The notes: generated by a model from the letters alone, not told the origin. Numbered from the stretch's first letter, positions 1 to 7,967 are shown. The stretch: 64,000 nucleotides of DNA from Pseudomonas kuykendallii (GCF_900106975.1 NZ_FNNU01000001.1:494260-558259), one strand, 5' to 3'. A program made the numbers and translations.

Positions 1-323
1 CCCCAGGAGTCGAGCTTCTCGATCATCGGGAAAGAGCGCTGCGCGTAGGCCATGATCGCCGGCTGGTGGACGATGCCGTCGTTGGCGATGGTGATTTCGC
101 GCACGTACTGCTCGGGCGTCGCGTGGCCGGGCACCACGGCATTGTTGAGCCCGTCCATGCCCATGGAAATCGCCCCGGAGCGCTTCACGTTGGCCTTTTC
201 CAGGAGGATCACCCTGAGGTTCGGGTCCTGCTCCTTGACGGTCACTGCGGCCATCGGGCCGGCCGTGCCGCCACCGATCACCAGCACGTCGGTGTCGATC
301 ACCGGGATGTCTTGAATCTGCAT
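1..323 (-). CDS. FAD-dependent oxidoreductase, AprA/fumarate reductase flavoprotein-like (C-terminus cut off by window)
   Basis: Only the first 107 residues are present; the gene runs off the left edge. The start is the ATG at 323, preceded by GGAGG on the minus strand. Residues 12-30 carry a dinucleotide-binding fold with the glycine motif GGGTAGPMAA. This is followed by LLEKANVKRSGAISMG, the FAD-contact segment typical of the succinate dehydrogenase / fumarate reductase / adenylylsulfate reductase alpha (AprA) superfamily, and by EQYVREITIANDG, which resembles AprA more than SdhA. The gene starts 8 bp after the GntR gene and probably shares its transcript. The substrate is unknown. An iron-sulfur partner, usual for AprA-like proteins, would lie outside the window. 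Family assignment is fairly secure; the role in use of an organosulfur or related compound is inferred from the nearby importer. Confidence 0.75.
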   Translation of the reverse strand, partial: MQIQDIPVIDTDVLVIGGGTAGPMAAVTVKEQDPNLRVILLEKANVKRSGAISMGMDGLNNAVVPGHATPEQYVREITIANDGIVHQPAIMAYAQRSFPMIEKLDSW

Positions 324-331
324 GCTGCCTC

Positions 332-1078
332 CTATTTCCGCTCGACGCGGAACTGGTACTTGAAGGAATCGCCGCGAAAGCGGAGGTATTCAAAATCGAT
401 CGGCCGCCCGTTGCGGTCGTGGGTGAGGCGCTCGACGCGCAGGATCGGCTCGTCGGCGCCCAGGCTCAGGTGGCGCTGCGCGGCTTCGTCGCAACGCACC
501 GACTCCAGGCCGATGTCCGCCGCGCCCAGCGCGATGCCGAGGCGGTTCTCCAGCAGCGGGAAGATGTCGCCGGACAGGTCGAGGCCGAACAGCCGGCGAC
601 CGATGGTGAGCGGGAAGTAGCTGCTCTCGACGCACACCGCCTGCTGGTTGAGGTAGCGCACGCGGGTCACCTCGATCACCTCCTCGCCCGTGGCCAGACC
701 CAGCGCCTCGCTCACCGCGCGCGGCGGCCGGCGCTCCTGGAAGCCGAGCAGGCGCGCGCTCGCCGCGTAGCCCTGCGCCGCCATCGCCTCGCCGAAGCCC
801 TGCAGGCGCTGGATGTTCTGCACCGCCTTCGGCCGGCTGACGTAGGTGCCCTTGCCCTGGGCGCTGAACACCAGACCCTCGCTGTGCAGGTCGCTGAGCG
901 CCTGGCGAACGGTGATGCGGCTGACGCCGAAAGCGCCCATCAGGCTCTTTTCCGAGGGCAGTTGCTGGTACGCGGAGTAGCCGCCTTCGAGGATCTGCCG
1001 ACGCAGCTGATCGCGAATCTGCGCGTACAGCGGCTGCGGCGAGTCACTCGGGTTGAGGGTCGCAACGGCAAGGTTCAT
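332..1078 (-). CDS. GntR-family regulator with UTRA effector domain (copy 1)
   Basis: A 248-residue HutC-type GntR repressor. Residues about 15-80 form the winged helix, with the hallmark LPSEKSLMGAFGVSRITVRQAL and the wing GKGTYV. Residues about 100-245 form the UTRA ligand domain, ending in PIDFEYLRFRGDSF. The start ATG at 1078 has GGGAGGAGCTGAG just upstream. The gene sits between the ABC ATPase and the flavoprotein on the same strand. It lies 14 bp from a perfect inverted repeat at 1093-1108, which suggests autoregulation. It is a clear paralogue of the regulator at 4808-5554, with shared segments such as KAVQN, RITVRQAL and ERLTH. The effector is not known. Confidence 0.9.
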   Translation of the reverse strand: MNLAVATLNPSDSPQPLYAQIRDQLRRQILEGGYSAYQQLPSEKSLMGAFGVSRITVRQALSDLHSEGLVFSAQGKGTYVSRPKAVQNIQRLQGFGEAMAAQGYAASARLLGFQERRPPRAVSEALGLATGEEVIEVTRVRYLNQQAVCVESSYFPLTIGRRLFGLDLSGDIFPLLENRLGIALGAADIGLESVRCDEAAQRHLSLGADEPILRVERLTHDRNGRPIDFEYLRFRGDSFKYQFRVERK

Positions 1079-1092
1079 CTCAGCTCCTCCCT

Positions 1093-1108
1093 ACTTGTTA
1101 TGACAAGT
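1093..1108. promoter_or_regulatory. Inverted-repeat operator, probable GntR site
   Basis: The sequence reads ACTTGT-TATG-ACAAGT, a perfect 6+6 bp inverted repeat with a 4-bp spacer, 14 bp upstream of the GntR gene start at 1078. The same arms and spacer recur at 4512-4527 upstream of the importer gene. HutC-type GntR regulators bind short inverted repeats of this kind, so control by one of the two local regulators is likely; which one is not visible. Confidence 0.65.
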
Positions 1109-1192
1109 TATAAACTAGATATCCGATTGTCAACGTCCGATCTGCTCCGGATGAACCGCCCGTCGCCATTACCGACGGGCGTCCGTGAAGGA

Positions 1193-2065
1193 TCAGTGCG
1201 TGGCGTTCTGTTGTTCGAAGGCGTGCAGGGTTTCCTGGCGGATCAGCGCCAGGCATTCGCGCTTCAGGGCGATGAATGCGGGTTCGGTGAGCAGGTCCTG
1301 GCTGCGCGGTCGCGGCAGCCTGACCGGGATGTCGGCGATGATCCGCCCCGGACTCGCGCTCATCACCACGATGCGGTCGGAGAGGAACACCGCCTCGTCG
1401 ATGTCGTGGGTGACGAACAGCACGGTGTTGTGGAACTCCCGCCAGATATCCAGCAGGTTCTCCTGCATCATGATCCGCGTCTGCGCGTCCAGCGCGCCGA
1501 ACGGCTCGTCCATCAGCAGTACGCTGGGGTAGTTGGCCAAGGCGCGGGCGATGCCGACGCGCTGCTGCATGCCGCCGGACAGGGTCTCGGGAAAGGCATC
1601 CTCGTAGGCCGAGAGGCCGACCAGCCCAAGGAAGGTGCGCCCCACCTGATCCGCCTCGAACTTGCCAACGCCCGCCATCAGCGGCCCGAAGGCGACGTTC
1701 TCCTTGACCGTCTTCCAGGGGAACAGAGAATGCTGCTGGAACACCATGCCGCGCTCGGGCCCGGGGCCCTTCACCCGCTGGCCGTCGACGCGCAACTCGC
1801 CGGCGCAGGGCTCGACGAAGCCGGCGACCGCATTGAGCAGGGTCGACTTGCCGCAGCCGGACGGTCCCAGCAGGCAGACGAACTCGCCTGGGCGAATCTC
1901 CAGGTTGGCGTCCTGCACCGCCACGCGGCGCCCGGCATCGCTGCCGAACTCCACCTGCACGTTGCGAACGCTGATGTGGCCCTTGCGACTGCTGCCTTCC
2001 TGGCTGCGCGCCAGGCGGCTGTGGTCGAGCACGGCGAGACGGTTGAGCTGGGTGGCGCTGTTCAT
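1193..2065 (-). CDS. ABC transporter ATP-binding protein, nitrate/sulfonate/taurine type (SsuB/TauB-like)
   Basis: The ATPase energises an importer together with the permease upstream. It shows a Walker A GPSGCGKST, a signature LSGGMQQRVGIARAL, a Walker B VLLMDEPFGALD and the switch histidine in LFVTHDIDEA. This is the pattern of the SsuB/TauB/NrtD branch. I chose the ATG at 2065 because GGAGGATCAGG precedes it, giving 290 residues. A GTG at 2116, directly abutting the permease stop codon, would add 17 residues and is possible through translational coupling. The substrate cannot be read from this subunit; the binding protein at 3105-4487 decides it. Confidence 0.9.
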   Translation of the reverse strand: MNSATQLNRLAVLDHSRLARSQEGSSRKGHISVRNVQVEFGSDAGRRVAVQDANLEIRPGEFVCLLGPSGCGKSTLLNAVAGFVEPCAGELRVDGQRVKGPGPERGMVFQQHSLFPWKTVKENVAFGPLMAGVGKFEADQVGRTFLGLVGLSAYEDAFPETLSGGMQQRVGIARALANYPSVLLMDEPFGALDAQTRIMMQENLLDIWREFHNTVLFVTHDIDEAVFLSDRIVVMSASPGRIIADIPVRLPRPRSQDLLTEPAFIALKRECLALIRQETLHAFEQQNATH

Positions 2066-2116
2066 GTCCTGATCCTCCACGGGCGACGGGGCGGGGCTTG
2101 CCGAAGGTGCGTCCAC

Positions 2117-3004
2117 TCAGTGCCCTCCGCGCTTCTGCCAGCGCAGCAGCGGCGAGCAGGCCAGCCGCACGAGCAGCGTGCAGAGCGTGCCGAGGCCGCC
2201 GATGGCGAGCATGCCGATGATGATCTTGGGGTACTCGATGAGGGTGTAGGAGGCCCAGGTGAAGTAGCCGATGCCGTACTGCCCGCTGATGATTTCCCCT
2301 GCCAGCAGGGAGAACCAGGCGACGCCCATGCCCACCGCCAGGCCGGTGACGATGCTCGGCATGGCGCCGGGAATCACCACATGCCAGAGGATCGCGGTGC
2401 GACTGGCGCCGAGGCTGCGCGCGGCGCGCACCAGCAGCTTGGAACTCTGCTCGACGCCCTGGCAGGTGTTCAGCACCACCGGGAACAGCGCGCCGAGGAA
2501 GGTGATGAAGATGATGCTCGACTCCTCGCTGGGCATCATCAGGATCGCCAGCGGAATCCACGCCACCGCCGGAATCGGCCGGAGCAGCTCGATGTACGGC
2601 AGGATGATGTCCTCGGCCAGCGGCGAACGGCCCATGGCGATGCCGAGGGAAACGCCGAGCACCGCGGCCAGGGCGAAGGCGATACCGATACGCTGCAGGC
2701 TATGCAGGATGTGCAGGTAGAACTCGCCGCTGGACAGTTCCACCAGCAGCGCCTGCCAGACCGCGACCGGGGTCGGCACGTTCTCGAATTTGACGAACAG
2801 CTCGAAGCCGGTGCTCGACGCCAGCTGCCAGAGCAGCAGCGCCACCAGCAGCGCCAAGCTGCGCACCAGGTAACGCCGGACCCGCGGCGGCACCTTGCGT
2901 CGCGGGGCGTTGGCGACCGGCAGCACGGCGACCGGCGGCACCTCGTGAACGGGCACGCTCGGCGCCTCCACCGGCTTGAAGACGGGACTGGGTTTCACAC
3001 TCAT
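2117..3004 (-). CDS. ABC transporter permease, nitrate/sulfonate/taurine type (SsuC/TauC-like)
   Basis: The inner-membrane subunit of the importer, 295 residues from the ATG at 3004, which has GAGGTG six bases upstream. The first 45 residues are proline-rich and cytoplasmic. They are followed by about six hydrophobic segments. The cytoplasmic EAA loop that docks the ATPase is visible as ARSLGASRTAILWHVVIPGA followed by PSIVTGLAVGMG, typical of the BPD_transp_1 fold. A longer reading from 3058 exists but lacks a better ribosome site. The stop codon directly precedes the possible GTG start of the ATPase gene, so the two are probably translated together. Confidence 0.9.
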   Translation of the reverse strand: MSVKPSPVFKPVEAPSVPVHEVPPVAVLPVANAPRRKVPPRVRRYLVRSLALLVALLLWQLASSTGFELFVKFENVPTPVAVWQALLVELSSGEFYLHILHSLQRIGIAFALAAVLGVSLGIAMGRSPLAEDIILPYIELLRPIPAVAWIPLAILMMPSEESSIIFITFLGALFPVVLNTCQGVEQSSKLLVRAARSLGASRTAILWHVVIPGAMPSIVTGLAVGMGVAWFSLLAGEIISGQYGIGYFTWASYTLIEYPKIIIGMLAIGGLGTLCTLLVRLACSPLLRWQKRGGH

Positions 3005-3070
3005 CACACACCTCGCGGCTACACGGGGCACGGGCTCTGCGAGCCGCGTACAAGGCATTGCGGGTCGGCG

Positions 3071-3089
3071 GCGGGATCTGGCGTCCCGC
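3071..3089 (-). terminator. Intergenic hairpin after the binding-protein gene
   Basis: Arms GCGGGA (3071-3076) and TCCCGC (3084-3089) enclose a 7-nt loop. They lie 15 bp past the stop of the binding-protein gene and before the permease gene. There is no U-run, so this is more likely an mRNA-stabilising or attenuating stem than a full terminator. Such stems commonly let binding proteins be made in excess over membrane subunits. Confidence 0.35.
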
Positions 3090-3104
3090 TCGTCCGCTGC
3101 GGAT

Positions 3105-4487
3105 TCAGTCGGCGGCGGCCACCTTGGCGTCGGCGAAGGTCGCCAGCGTCAGCGGCTTGCCTCCGGACTGGGCGACGTACTGTTCGGAATCCACCTTCTT
3201 GCGAAAGGCGACGACCGCGCCGGAAGCGTCCTGCACCAGGTAGGCCGACTTGCCGAACAGCTTGATCCCGCTCGGCTTGTCGTAGACGTAGCTGGCGTTG
3301 ACCTTCTTGCCCGCCGCGCCGGCCTGCTTATAGGCCTCGAGCATCGCCGCGACGCTGTCGTAACCGACCACGCCGGCGTCGGCGAACCAGATTTCCGCCG
3401 GTTTGAGCGCCGGGTTGCCGGGGATCGGCTCGACCATCGCCTGCAGCGCCGCCGGGTAATCCTGGCCAGCGGCGGCATAGGCCTTCTTCAGGTAGCTGTC
3501 GTCGATCCACTGGGCGAAGTCGAGGTCGGGAATCTGCTTCTCCTTCTGCAACAGCGCGTGGTCGTACTTCAGCGCATCGACCCAGGCCGGCTTGATGCTG
3601 GCGTCCATCGTGGTGATGCCGCCTGCACTGAAGTAGAGGTAGAGCACCTCCTTGTCGACGCCGGTCCACTCGGCCACCTGGGTCGCCGCGCGCACCGGAT
3701 CGGCCTGAATCCAGCGCTGCGCCTCCAGCGTGGCGCGCAGCACCGCCTCGACCACTTCCGGGTACTTCTTCGCGTAATCCTCGCGCACGACGATGCCGTG
3801 GAAGGTGGGAATGCCCGCCTCGCTGCCGTCGAAGATCTTCCGCCCGGTACCGCGGAACTCCATGATTTCCGACCACGGGCAGAAGTCGGCATGCGCGTCG
3901 ATCTTGCCGGCGGCGATGTTCGCCGCGCCCACCGGTGGCGCCTGGTTGATGATCGTCACCTGGTCGAACAGCTTGGCGTCGCGCAGGGCTTTCAGCGTCA
4001 TGCCCCAGGCGGCGCTGCCAACCGGCGTGGAAATCGACTTGCCGGCGAGATCGGCAAGGCTCTGCGCCGACGAACCGGTCGGCACCACGATGCCGTTGCC
4101 GGTGCCGCGGCGGTTGTAGCCGGTGATGCCGACGAGGCGCGTCTGCAACTTGCCGGTTTCCTGGAACTTGGCGCCGTTGACGATCAGGGGGTAATCGCCC
4201 ATCACGCCGAAGTCGAGCTTGCCGGCGAGCATCTGGTTGGTGATCGGAGGGCCGGAATCGTAATCCTTGAAATCGATCTTGTAGTCGGCATCCGCGTACT
4301 TGCCGTCCTTGGGCAGGTATTTCTCGATCAGCTTGAGTTTCTCCAGGACCACGCCGCCGGAGACCGTATTGGTCACCATGCTCTGGTGGCCGATGCCGAT
4401 ACGGATGGTTTCGGCGAACGCTGGGTTGCCCAGCATCGACAGTGACGCGAACACGCATGACACGATCAGGCTTTTACGGTTGTTCAT
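3105..4487 (-). CDS. ABC transporter substrate-binding protein, SsuA/NMT1-like, with C-terminal extension
   Basis: A periplasmic binding protein of 460 residues from the ATG at 4487. It has a clear Sec signal peptide ending at PAFA (about residue 25). Residues about 26-345 follow the SsuA/TauA/NMT1 pattern: IGIGHQSMVTN near the start, KLDFGVMGDYPLI, and GKSISTPVGSAAWG. Family members usually end near 320-340 residues. This one continues for about 110 more. That tail contains AYLVQDASGAVVAF and SGGKPLTLATFADA, which resemble the C-terminal half of NosL-like domains, though no copper ligand is evident. It is the first gene of the importer unit (binding protein, permease, ATPase). The transported compound is unknown; a sulfonate or related anion is an inference from the family. 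Confidence 0.88.
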   Translation of the reverse strand: MNNRKSLIVSCVFASLSMLGNPAFAETIRIGIGHQSMVTNTVSGGVVLEKLKLIEKYLPKDGKYADADYKIDFKDYDSGPPITNQMLAGKLDFGVMGDYPLIVNGAKFQETGKLQTRLVGITGYNRRGTGNGIVVPTGSSAQSLADLAGKSISTPVGSAAWGMTLKALRDAKLFDQVTIINQAPPVGAANIAAGKIDAHADFCPWSEIMEFRGTGRKIFDGSEAGIPTFHGIVVREDYAKKYPEVVEAVLRATLEAQRWIQADPVRAATQVAEWTGVDKEVLYLYFSAGGITTMDASIKPAWVDALKYDHALLQKEKQIPDLDFAQWIDDSYLKKAYAAAGQDYPAALQAMVEPIPGNPALKPAEIWFADAGVVGYDSVAAMLEAYKQAGAAGKKVNASYVYDKPSGIKLFGKSAYLVQDASGAVVAFRKKVDSEQYVAQSGGKPLTLATFADAKVAAAD

Positions 4488-4511
4488 GGTTGTGCACCTG
4501 TAGTCCGGGCA

Positions 4512-4527
4512 ACTTGTACTAACAAGC
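4512..4527. promoter_or_regulatory. Inverted-repeat operator upstream of importer unit
   Basis: The sequence reads ACTTGT-ACTA-ACAAGC, 24 bp upstream of the binding-protein start. The 5-bp arms CTTGT/ACAAG match perfectly with the same 4-bp spacer as the site at 1093-1108. The shared element indicates that the importer and the downstream GntR/flavoprotein unit answer to the same regulator. Confidence 0.65.
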
Positions 4528-4723
4528 CATAACGGCTTCAAATACGGGTGCATTGGCCGTGCCACTTGGTCGCAGCAGGGGTATAGCCGCTTGTTTCTCA
4601 AGGATTAATTGACGGATGGAGGCTCAGGCCTACGGGCCGTCGCGGCACGCCGTTGCGCCCTCCGCTGGTGCGAGCGGAGCGGCCGGGTTCCAGCGAGGCG
4701 CAGGCCGCGCGCGGATCGATGCG

Positions 4724-4738
4724 ACAAGTAGGACAAGT
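4724..4738. promoter_or_regulatory. Direct repeat of GntR half-site
   Basis: ACAAGT-AGG-ACAAGT is two tandem copies of the half-site found in the two inverted-repeat operators. It lies about 240 bp upstream of the importer start. It could be an auxiliary site, but the head-to-tail order is unusual for a GntR dimer and it may be chance. Confidence 0.3.
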
Positions 4739-4766
4739 GCCGGCGCCGGCCGGCGGCAGAAACGAA

Positions 4767-4788
4767 GAGACCGTCCATGGACGGTCTC
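4767..4788 (-). terminator. Perfect 22-bp palindrome, probable terminator of second GntR gene
   Basis: Arms GAGACCGTCCA and TGGACGGTCTC form an 11-bp perfect dyad 19 bp past the GntR stop codon. On the minus strand it is followed by TTCGTTTCT. This fits an intrinsic terminator with an imperfect U-tract. A protein-binding palindrome cannot be excluded. Confidence 0.5.
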
Positions 4789-4807
4789 GGGGACTGCGCA
4801 AAGGAAA

Positions 4808-5554
4808 CTAGCGGTCGACGCGCAGGCGGTACTGGAAGGCATCGCCGCGGTAGTAGAGGAACTCGAAATCCAGCGGCGTGCCGTCGGCGGCATGGGTCAG
4901 GCGTTCGATGCGCATGATCGGCGCATCCACCGACACCTGCAGCGCCTTGGCCAGCTCGGCGTCGGCGAGGATCGCGTCGATGGCCAGGTCGGCGTGGCCC
5001 AGCGGCACGCCGCAATCGTTCTCCAGGATCAGGAAGATGTCACGGGTAACCAGGTCGGCCTTCTGCAGCCGCTCGCCAAGCGCCTGGCTCAGGTAGGTGA
5101 CCTCCAGCGACACCGGCTCGCGGTTGATCAGCCGCACCCGCTTGATCTCGCAGACCGTGGAGCTCTCCTCCACGCCCAGGCGCTCCGCCACCAGCCGCCC
5201 GGCCGGCACGAAGCGCTGGCTGAGCATGCGGTTGAGCACCTCGTGGCCGGAGGCCGACATCGCCTCCGAAAGGCCCTGCAAGGTACTGACGTTCTGCACC
5301 GCCTTGGGCTTGGCGACGAACGTGCCCTTGCCGTGGATCTTGAAGATCAGCCCTTCCTTCTGCAGGTCGCCCAGCGCCTGGCGCACGGTGATGCGGCTGA
5401 CCCCGTAGGCCTCGCCCAGCTCGCTTTCCGAAGACATCCGCGTATGCGGCGCGAACACCCCGTCGAGAATCTGCGCGCGCAGCAGCTCCTTGAGCTGGGT
5501 GTACAGCGGTACCGGCGAATGGGGAATCAGCTGGGCGGGCGTCTTGGAGTTCAT
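4808..5554 (-). CDS. GntR-family regulator with UTRA effector domain (copy 2)
   Basis: A 248-residue HutC-type regulator, the same length as its paralogue at 332-1078 and alignable throughout. The winged helix is at about residues 15-80, with SSESELGEAYGVSRITVRQAL and GKGTFV. The UTRA domain covers about 100-245 and ends in PLDFEFLYYRGDAF. It lies upstream of the importer unit on the same strand and is separated from it by a hairpin, so it is probably transcribed separately. Its own promoter region holds a short dyad ACGA-G-TCGT (5570-5578), which differs from the ACTTGT sites; autoregulation through it is a guess. Having two paralogous regulators flank one transporter suggests different effectors or hierarchical control. 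Confidence 0.9.
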   Translation of the reverse strand: MNSKTPAQLIPHSPVPLYTQLKELLRAQILDGVFAPHTRMSSESELGEAYGVSRITVRQALGDLQKEGLIFKIHGKGTFVAKPKAVQNVSTLQGLSEAMSASGHEVLNRMLSQRFVPAGRLVAERLGVEESSTVCEIKRVRLINREPVSLEVTYLSQALGERLQKADLVTRDIFLILENDCGVPLGHADLAIDAILADAELAKALQVSVDAPIMRIERLTHAADGTPLDFEFLYYRGDAFQYRLRVDR

Positions 5555-5687
5555 CGGGTACGCGTCATGACGAGTCGTGACATGAACTGTAAAGCAAGAC
5601 TCGGCAGCCGGCCAACGCGCGCCGCGAACATCCGGCAGCGGCGCCGGCGCGAAAACCTGCAGAAACGGCGGGGAGGCGCCGGCCGAC

Positions 5688-7967
5688 TCAGGACTGGACG
5701 CTCGCCGCCGGGTTGATCACGCGGCCCAGGCCGAGGTTGCGCAACGCCAGGTGCAGCGTGCTGTGGATGACCTGCGGGTTGTCGATGGTCATCAGCTGCG
5801 TCAGCAATTCCTTCGCCTTGCTCAGGCTGATCTGCCGCAGCAGCCACTTCACCTTGGGCAGGTTGGTGGCGTTCATCGACAGGCTGTCGAAACCCATCGC
5901 CAGCAGCAGTACGGCGGCGGAAGGATCGCCGGCCATCTCGCCGCAGATGCTCACCGGCTTGCCTTCGGCATGCGCGTCGCGTACCACGTGCTGCAGCGCC
6001 TGCAGCACCGCGGGGTGCAGGTAGTCGTAGAGGTCGGCGACCCGCGGGTTGTTGCGGTCCACCGCCAGCAGGTACTGGGTCAGGTCGTTGGAGCCGACCG
6101 AGAGGAAGTCCACCTGGCGCGCCAGATCGCGGGTCTGGTAGACCGCCGCGGGGATCTCGATCATCACGCCCACCGGCGGCAGCGGCACGTCGGTGCCCTC
6201 GTCGCGCACCTCACCCCAGGCGCGGTGGATCAGGTGCAGCGCCTCTTCCAGTTCGTGGATGCCGGAAATCATCGGCAGCAGGATGCGCAGGTTGTTCAGC
6301 CCTTCGCTGGCCTTGAGCATGGCGCGCGCCTGGACCAGGAAGATTTCCGGATGATCGAGGGTGACGCGGATGCCGCGCCAGCCGAGGAACGGGTTGCTTT
6401 CCTTGATCGGGAAATACGACAGCGCCTTGTCGCCGCCGATGTCCAGGGTACGCATGGTCACCGGCAGCGGGTGGAAGGCGGCGAGCTGCTCGCGGTAGAT
6501 CGCCAGCTGTTCCTTCTCGCTGGGGAAGCGCTGGCCGTTCATGAACGGCACTTCACTGCGGTACAGGCCGACGCCCTCGGCGCCGCGCTCCTGCGCCCGC
6601 ACCACGTCGGCGAGCAGGCCGGTGTTGACCCACAGCGGCATGCGATGACCGTCCAGCGTCTCGCACGGCAGGGCGCGCAGGGCGTCCAGGCCCTGGGTCA
6701 GCTGGCGCTCTTCCTCGACCACCTCGGCGTACTGTCGGCGGAGGATTTCGCTGGGGTTGGTGAAGACCTCGCCGTGGTAACCGTCGACGATCAGCTGGAT
6801 GCCGTCGACCTTGGAGTACGGCAGGTCGACCACGCCCATCACCGTGGGAATGCCCATGGCGCGGGCGAGGATCGCCACGTGGGAGTTGCCCGAGCCCTGC
6901 ACCGAGACCAGGCCGACCAGCTTGCCCTGCGGCACTTCGCCGAGCATCGCCGGCGACAATTCCTCGCTGACCAGGATGGTGTTGTCGTCGTAGACCAGGT
7001 TCTGCTTGCGCTCTTCCTGCAGGTAGGCGAGCAGGCGGCGGCCGATGTCGCGCACGTCGGAGGCGCGCTCGCGCAGGTAGTGATCGTCCATCAGCTCGAA
7101 GCGCTTGACGTGCTCCATCACCACCTGGCGCAGCGCGCCCTGGGCCCACTGTCCGGTGCGGATCACGCGCTTCACTTCCAGGCCGATGGAGGCGTCGTCG
7201 AGCATCATCAGGTAGACGTCGAACAGCGCGCGCTCTTCCTTGCGCAGCTGGCTGGCGAGCTTGCTGGAGAGCTCGCGCATGTCCTGGCGCACGCCCTCGA
7301 GCGCCGCCTTGAAGCGCTCGACCTCGGCTTCGATGTCCTTGATCGGTTTGTCCGGCACCACTTCGAGGTCCGCCGGCGGCAGCACCACCACCGCGGTACC
7401 GACCGCCGCGCCGGGCGCGCCGGGCACGCCGACGAAGCGCGCCTCCTGGATACCCTTGCCCTGGCGGCCCAGGCCGCGGATCGAACCGGTGGCCTCGGCG
7501 TGGGCGATGACGCCGGCGAGCTGCGCGCTCATGGTCACCAGGAAGGCTTCCTCGCCCTCGTCGAACTGGCGGTTTTCCTTCTGCTGGATCACCAGAACGC
7601 CCATCACTCGGCGGTGGTGGATGATCGGCGCGCCGAGGAAGGAGGCGTAGCGCTCCTCGCCGGTCTCGGCGAAGTAGCGGTAGCGCGGGTGATCGGAGGC
7701 GTTTTCCAGGTTGAGCGGTTCTTCGCGGGTGCCGACCAGGCCGACCAGGCCTTCGTTCGGCGCCATGCTGACCTTGCCGATGGAGCGCTTGTTGAGGCCC
7801 TCGGTAGCCATCAGAACGAAGCGGTTGGTGTCCGGATCGAGCAGGTAGACCGAGCAGACGTGGCTGCCCATGGCCTCCTTGACCCGCAACACGATGATGC
7901 CCAACGCCGTCTTGAGGTCCTTGGCGGCATTCACTTCCTGGACGATCTTACGCAGCACGTTGAGCAT
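5688..7967 (-). CDS. ptsP: Phosphoenolpyruvate-protein phosphotransferase PtsP (EI-Ntr)
   Basis: First enzyme of the nitrogen PTS. It takes phosphate from PEP and passes it to NPr (PtsO), then to EIIA-Ntr, linking nitrogen and carbon status to regulation. The protein has 759 residues. An N-terminal GAF domain spans about 1-160, a feature separating PtsP from sugar EI. Then come the PEP-utiliser N domain and the mobile domain with the phosphorylated histidine at His363 (in GSGNSHVAILARAMGIP). The C-terminal TIM barrel includes SVGSNDLTQYLLAVDRNNP. It begins 21 bp after rppH on the same strand, so the two are probably co-transcribed, as is usual in gamma-proteobacteria. Confidence 0.97.
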   Translation of the reverse strand: MLNVLRKIVQEVNAAKDLKTALGIIVLRVKEAMGSHVCSVYLLDPDTNRFVLMATEGLNKRSIGKVSMAPNEGLVGLVGTREEPLNLENASDHPRYRYFAETGEERYASFLGAPIIHHRRVMGVLVIQQKENRQFDEGEEAFLVTMSAQLAGVIAHAEATGSIRGLGRQGKGIQEARFVGVPGAPGAAVGTAVVVLPPADLEVVPDKPIKDIEAEVERFKAALEGVRQDMRELSSKLASQLRKEERALFDVYLMMLDDASIGLEVKRVIRTGQWAQGALRQVVMEHVKRFELMDDHYLRERASDVRDIGRRLLAYLQEERKQNLVYDDNTILVSEELSPAMLGEVPQGKLVGLVSVQGSGNSHVAILARAMGIPTVMGVVDLPYSKVDGIQLIVDGYHGEVFTNPSEILRRQYAEVVEEERQLTQGLDALRALPCETLDGHRMPLWVNTGLLADVVRAQERGAEGVGLYRSEVPFMNGQRFPSEKEQLAIYREQLAAFHPLPVTMRTLDIGGDKALSYFPIKESNPFLGWRGIRVTLDHPEIFLVQARAMLKASEGLNNLRILLPMISGIHELEEALHLIHRAWGEVRDEGTDVPLPPVGVMIEIPAAVYQTRDLARQVDFLSVGSNDLTQYLLAVDRNNPRVADLYDYLHPAVLQALQHVVRDAHAEGKPVSICGEMAGDPSAAVLLLAMGFDSLSMNATNLPKVKWLLRQISLSKAKELLTQLMTIDNPQVIHSTLHLALRNLGLGRVINPAASVQS

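Larger units (their letters stand above)
4488..4807. other. 320-bp intergenic region between importer unit and second GntR gene
   Basis: No gene was seen. The region holds the leader and operator of the importer unit (4512-4527), a direct repeat of the same half-site (4724-4738) and a hairpin after the upstream GntR gene (4767-4788). Short reading frames here lack ribosome sites and have no recognisable product. Confidence 0.6.

Noticed and set aside
419-3265. A 948-codon open frame on the plus strand
   Set aside because: It lies antisense to the GntR, ATPase and permease genes, has no recognisable domain and has the Arg/Ala/Gly/His/Gln-rich composition of high-GC shadow frames.
4767-4788. 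22-bp palindrome as a GntR operator
   Set aside because: It does not share the ACTTGT/ACAAGT arms and lies just after a stop codon, so a terminator is the simpler reading.
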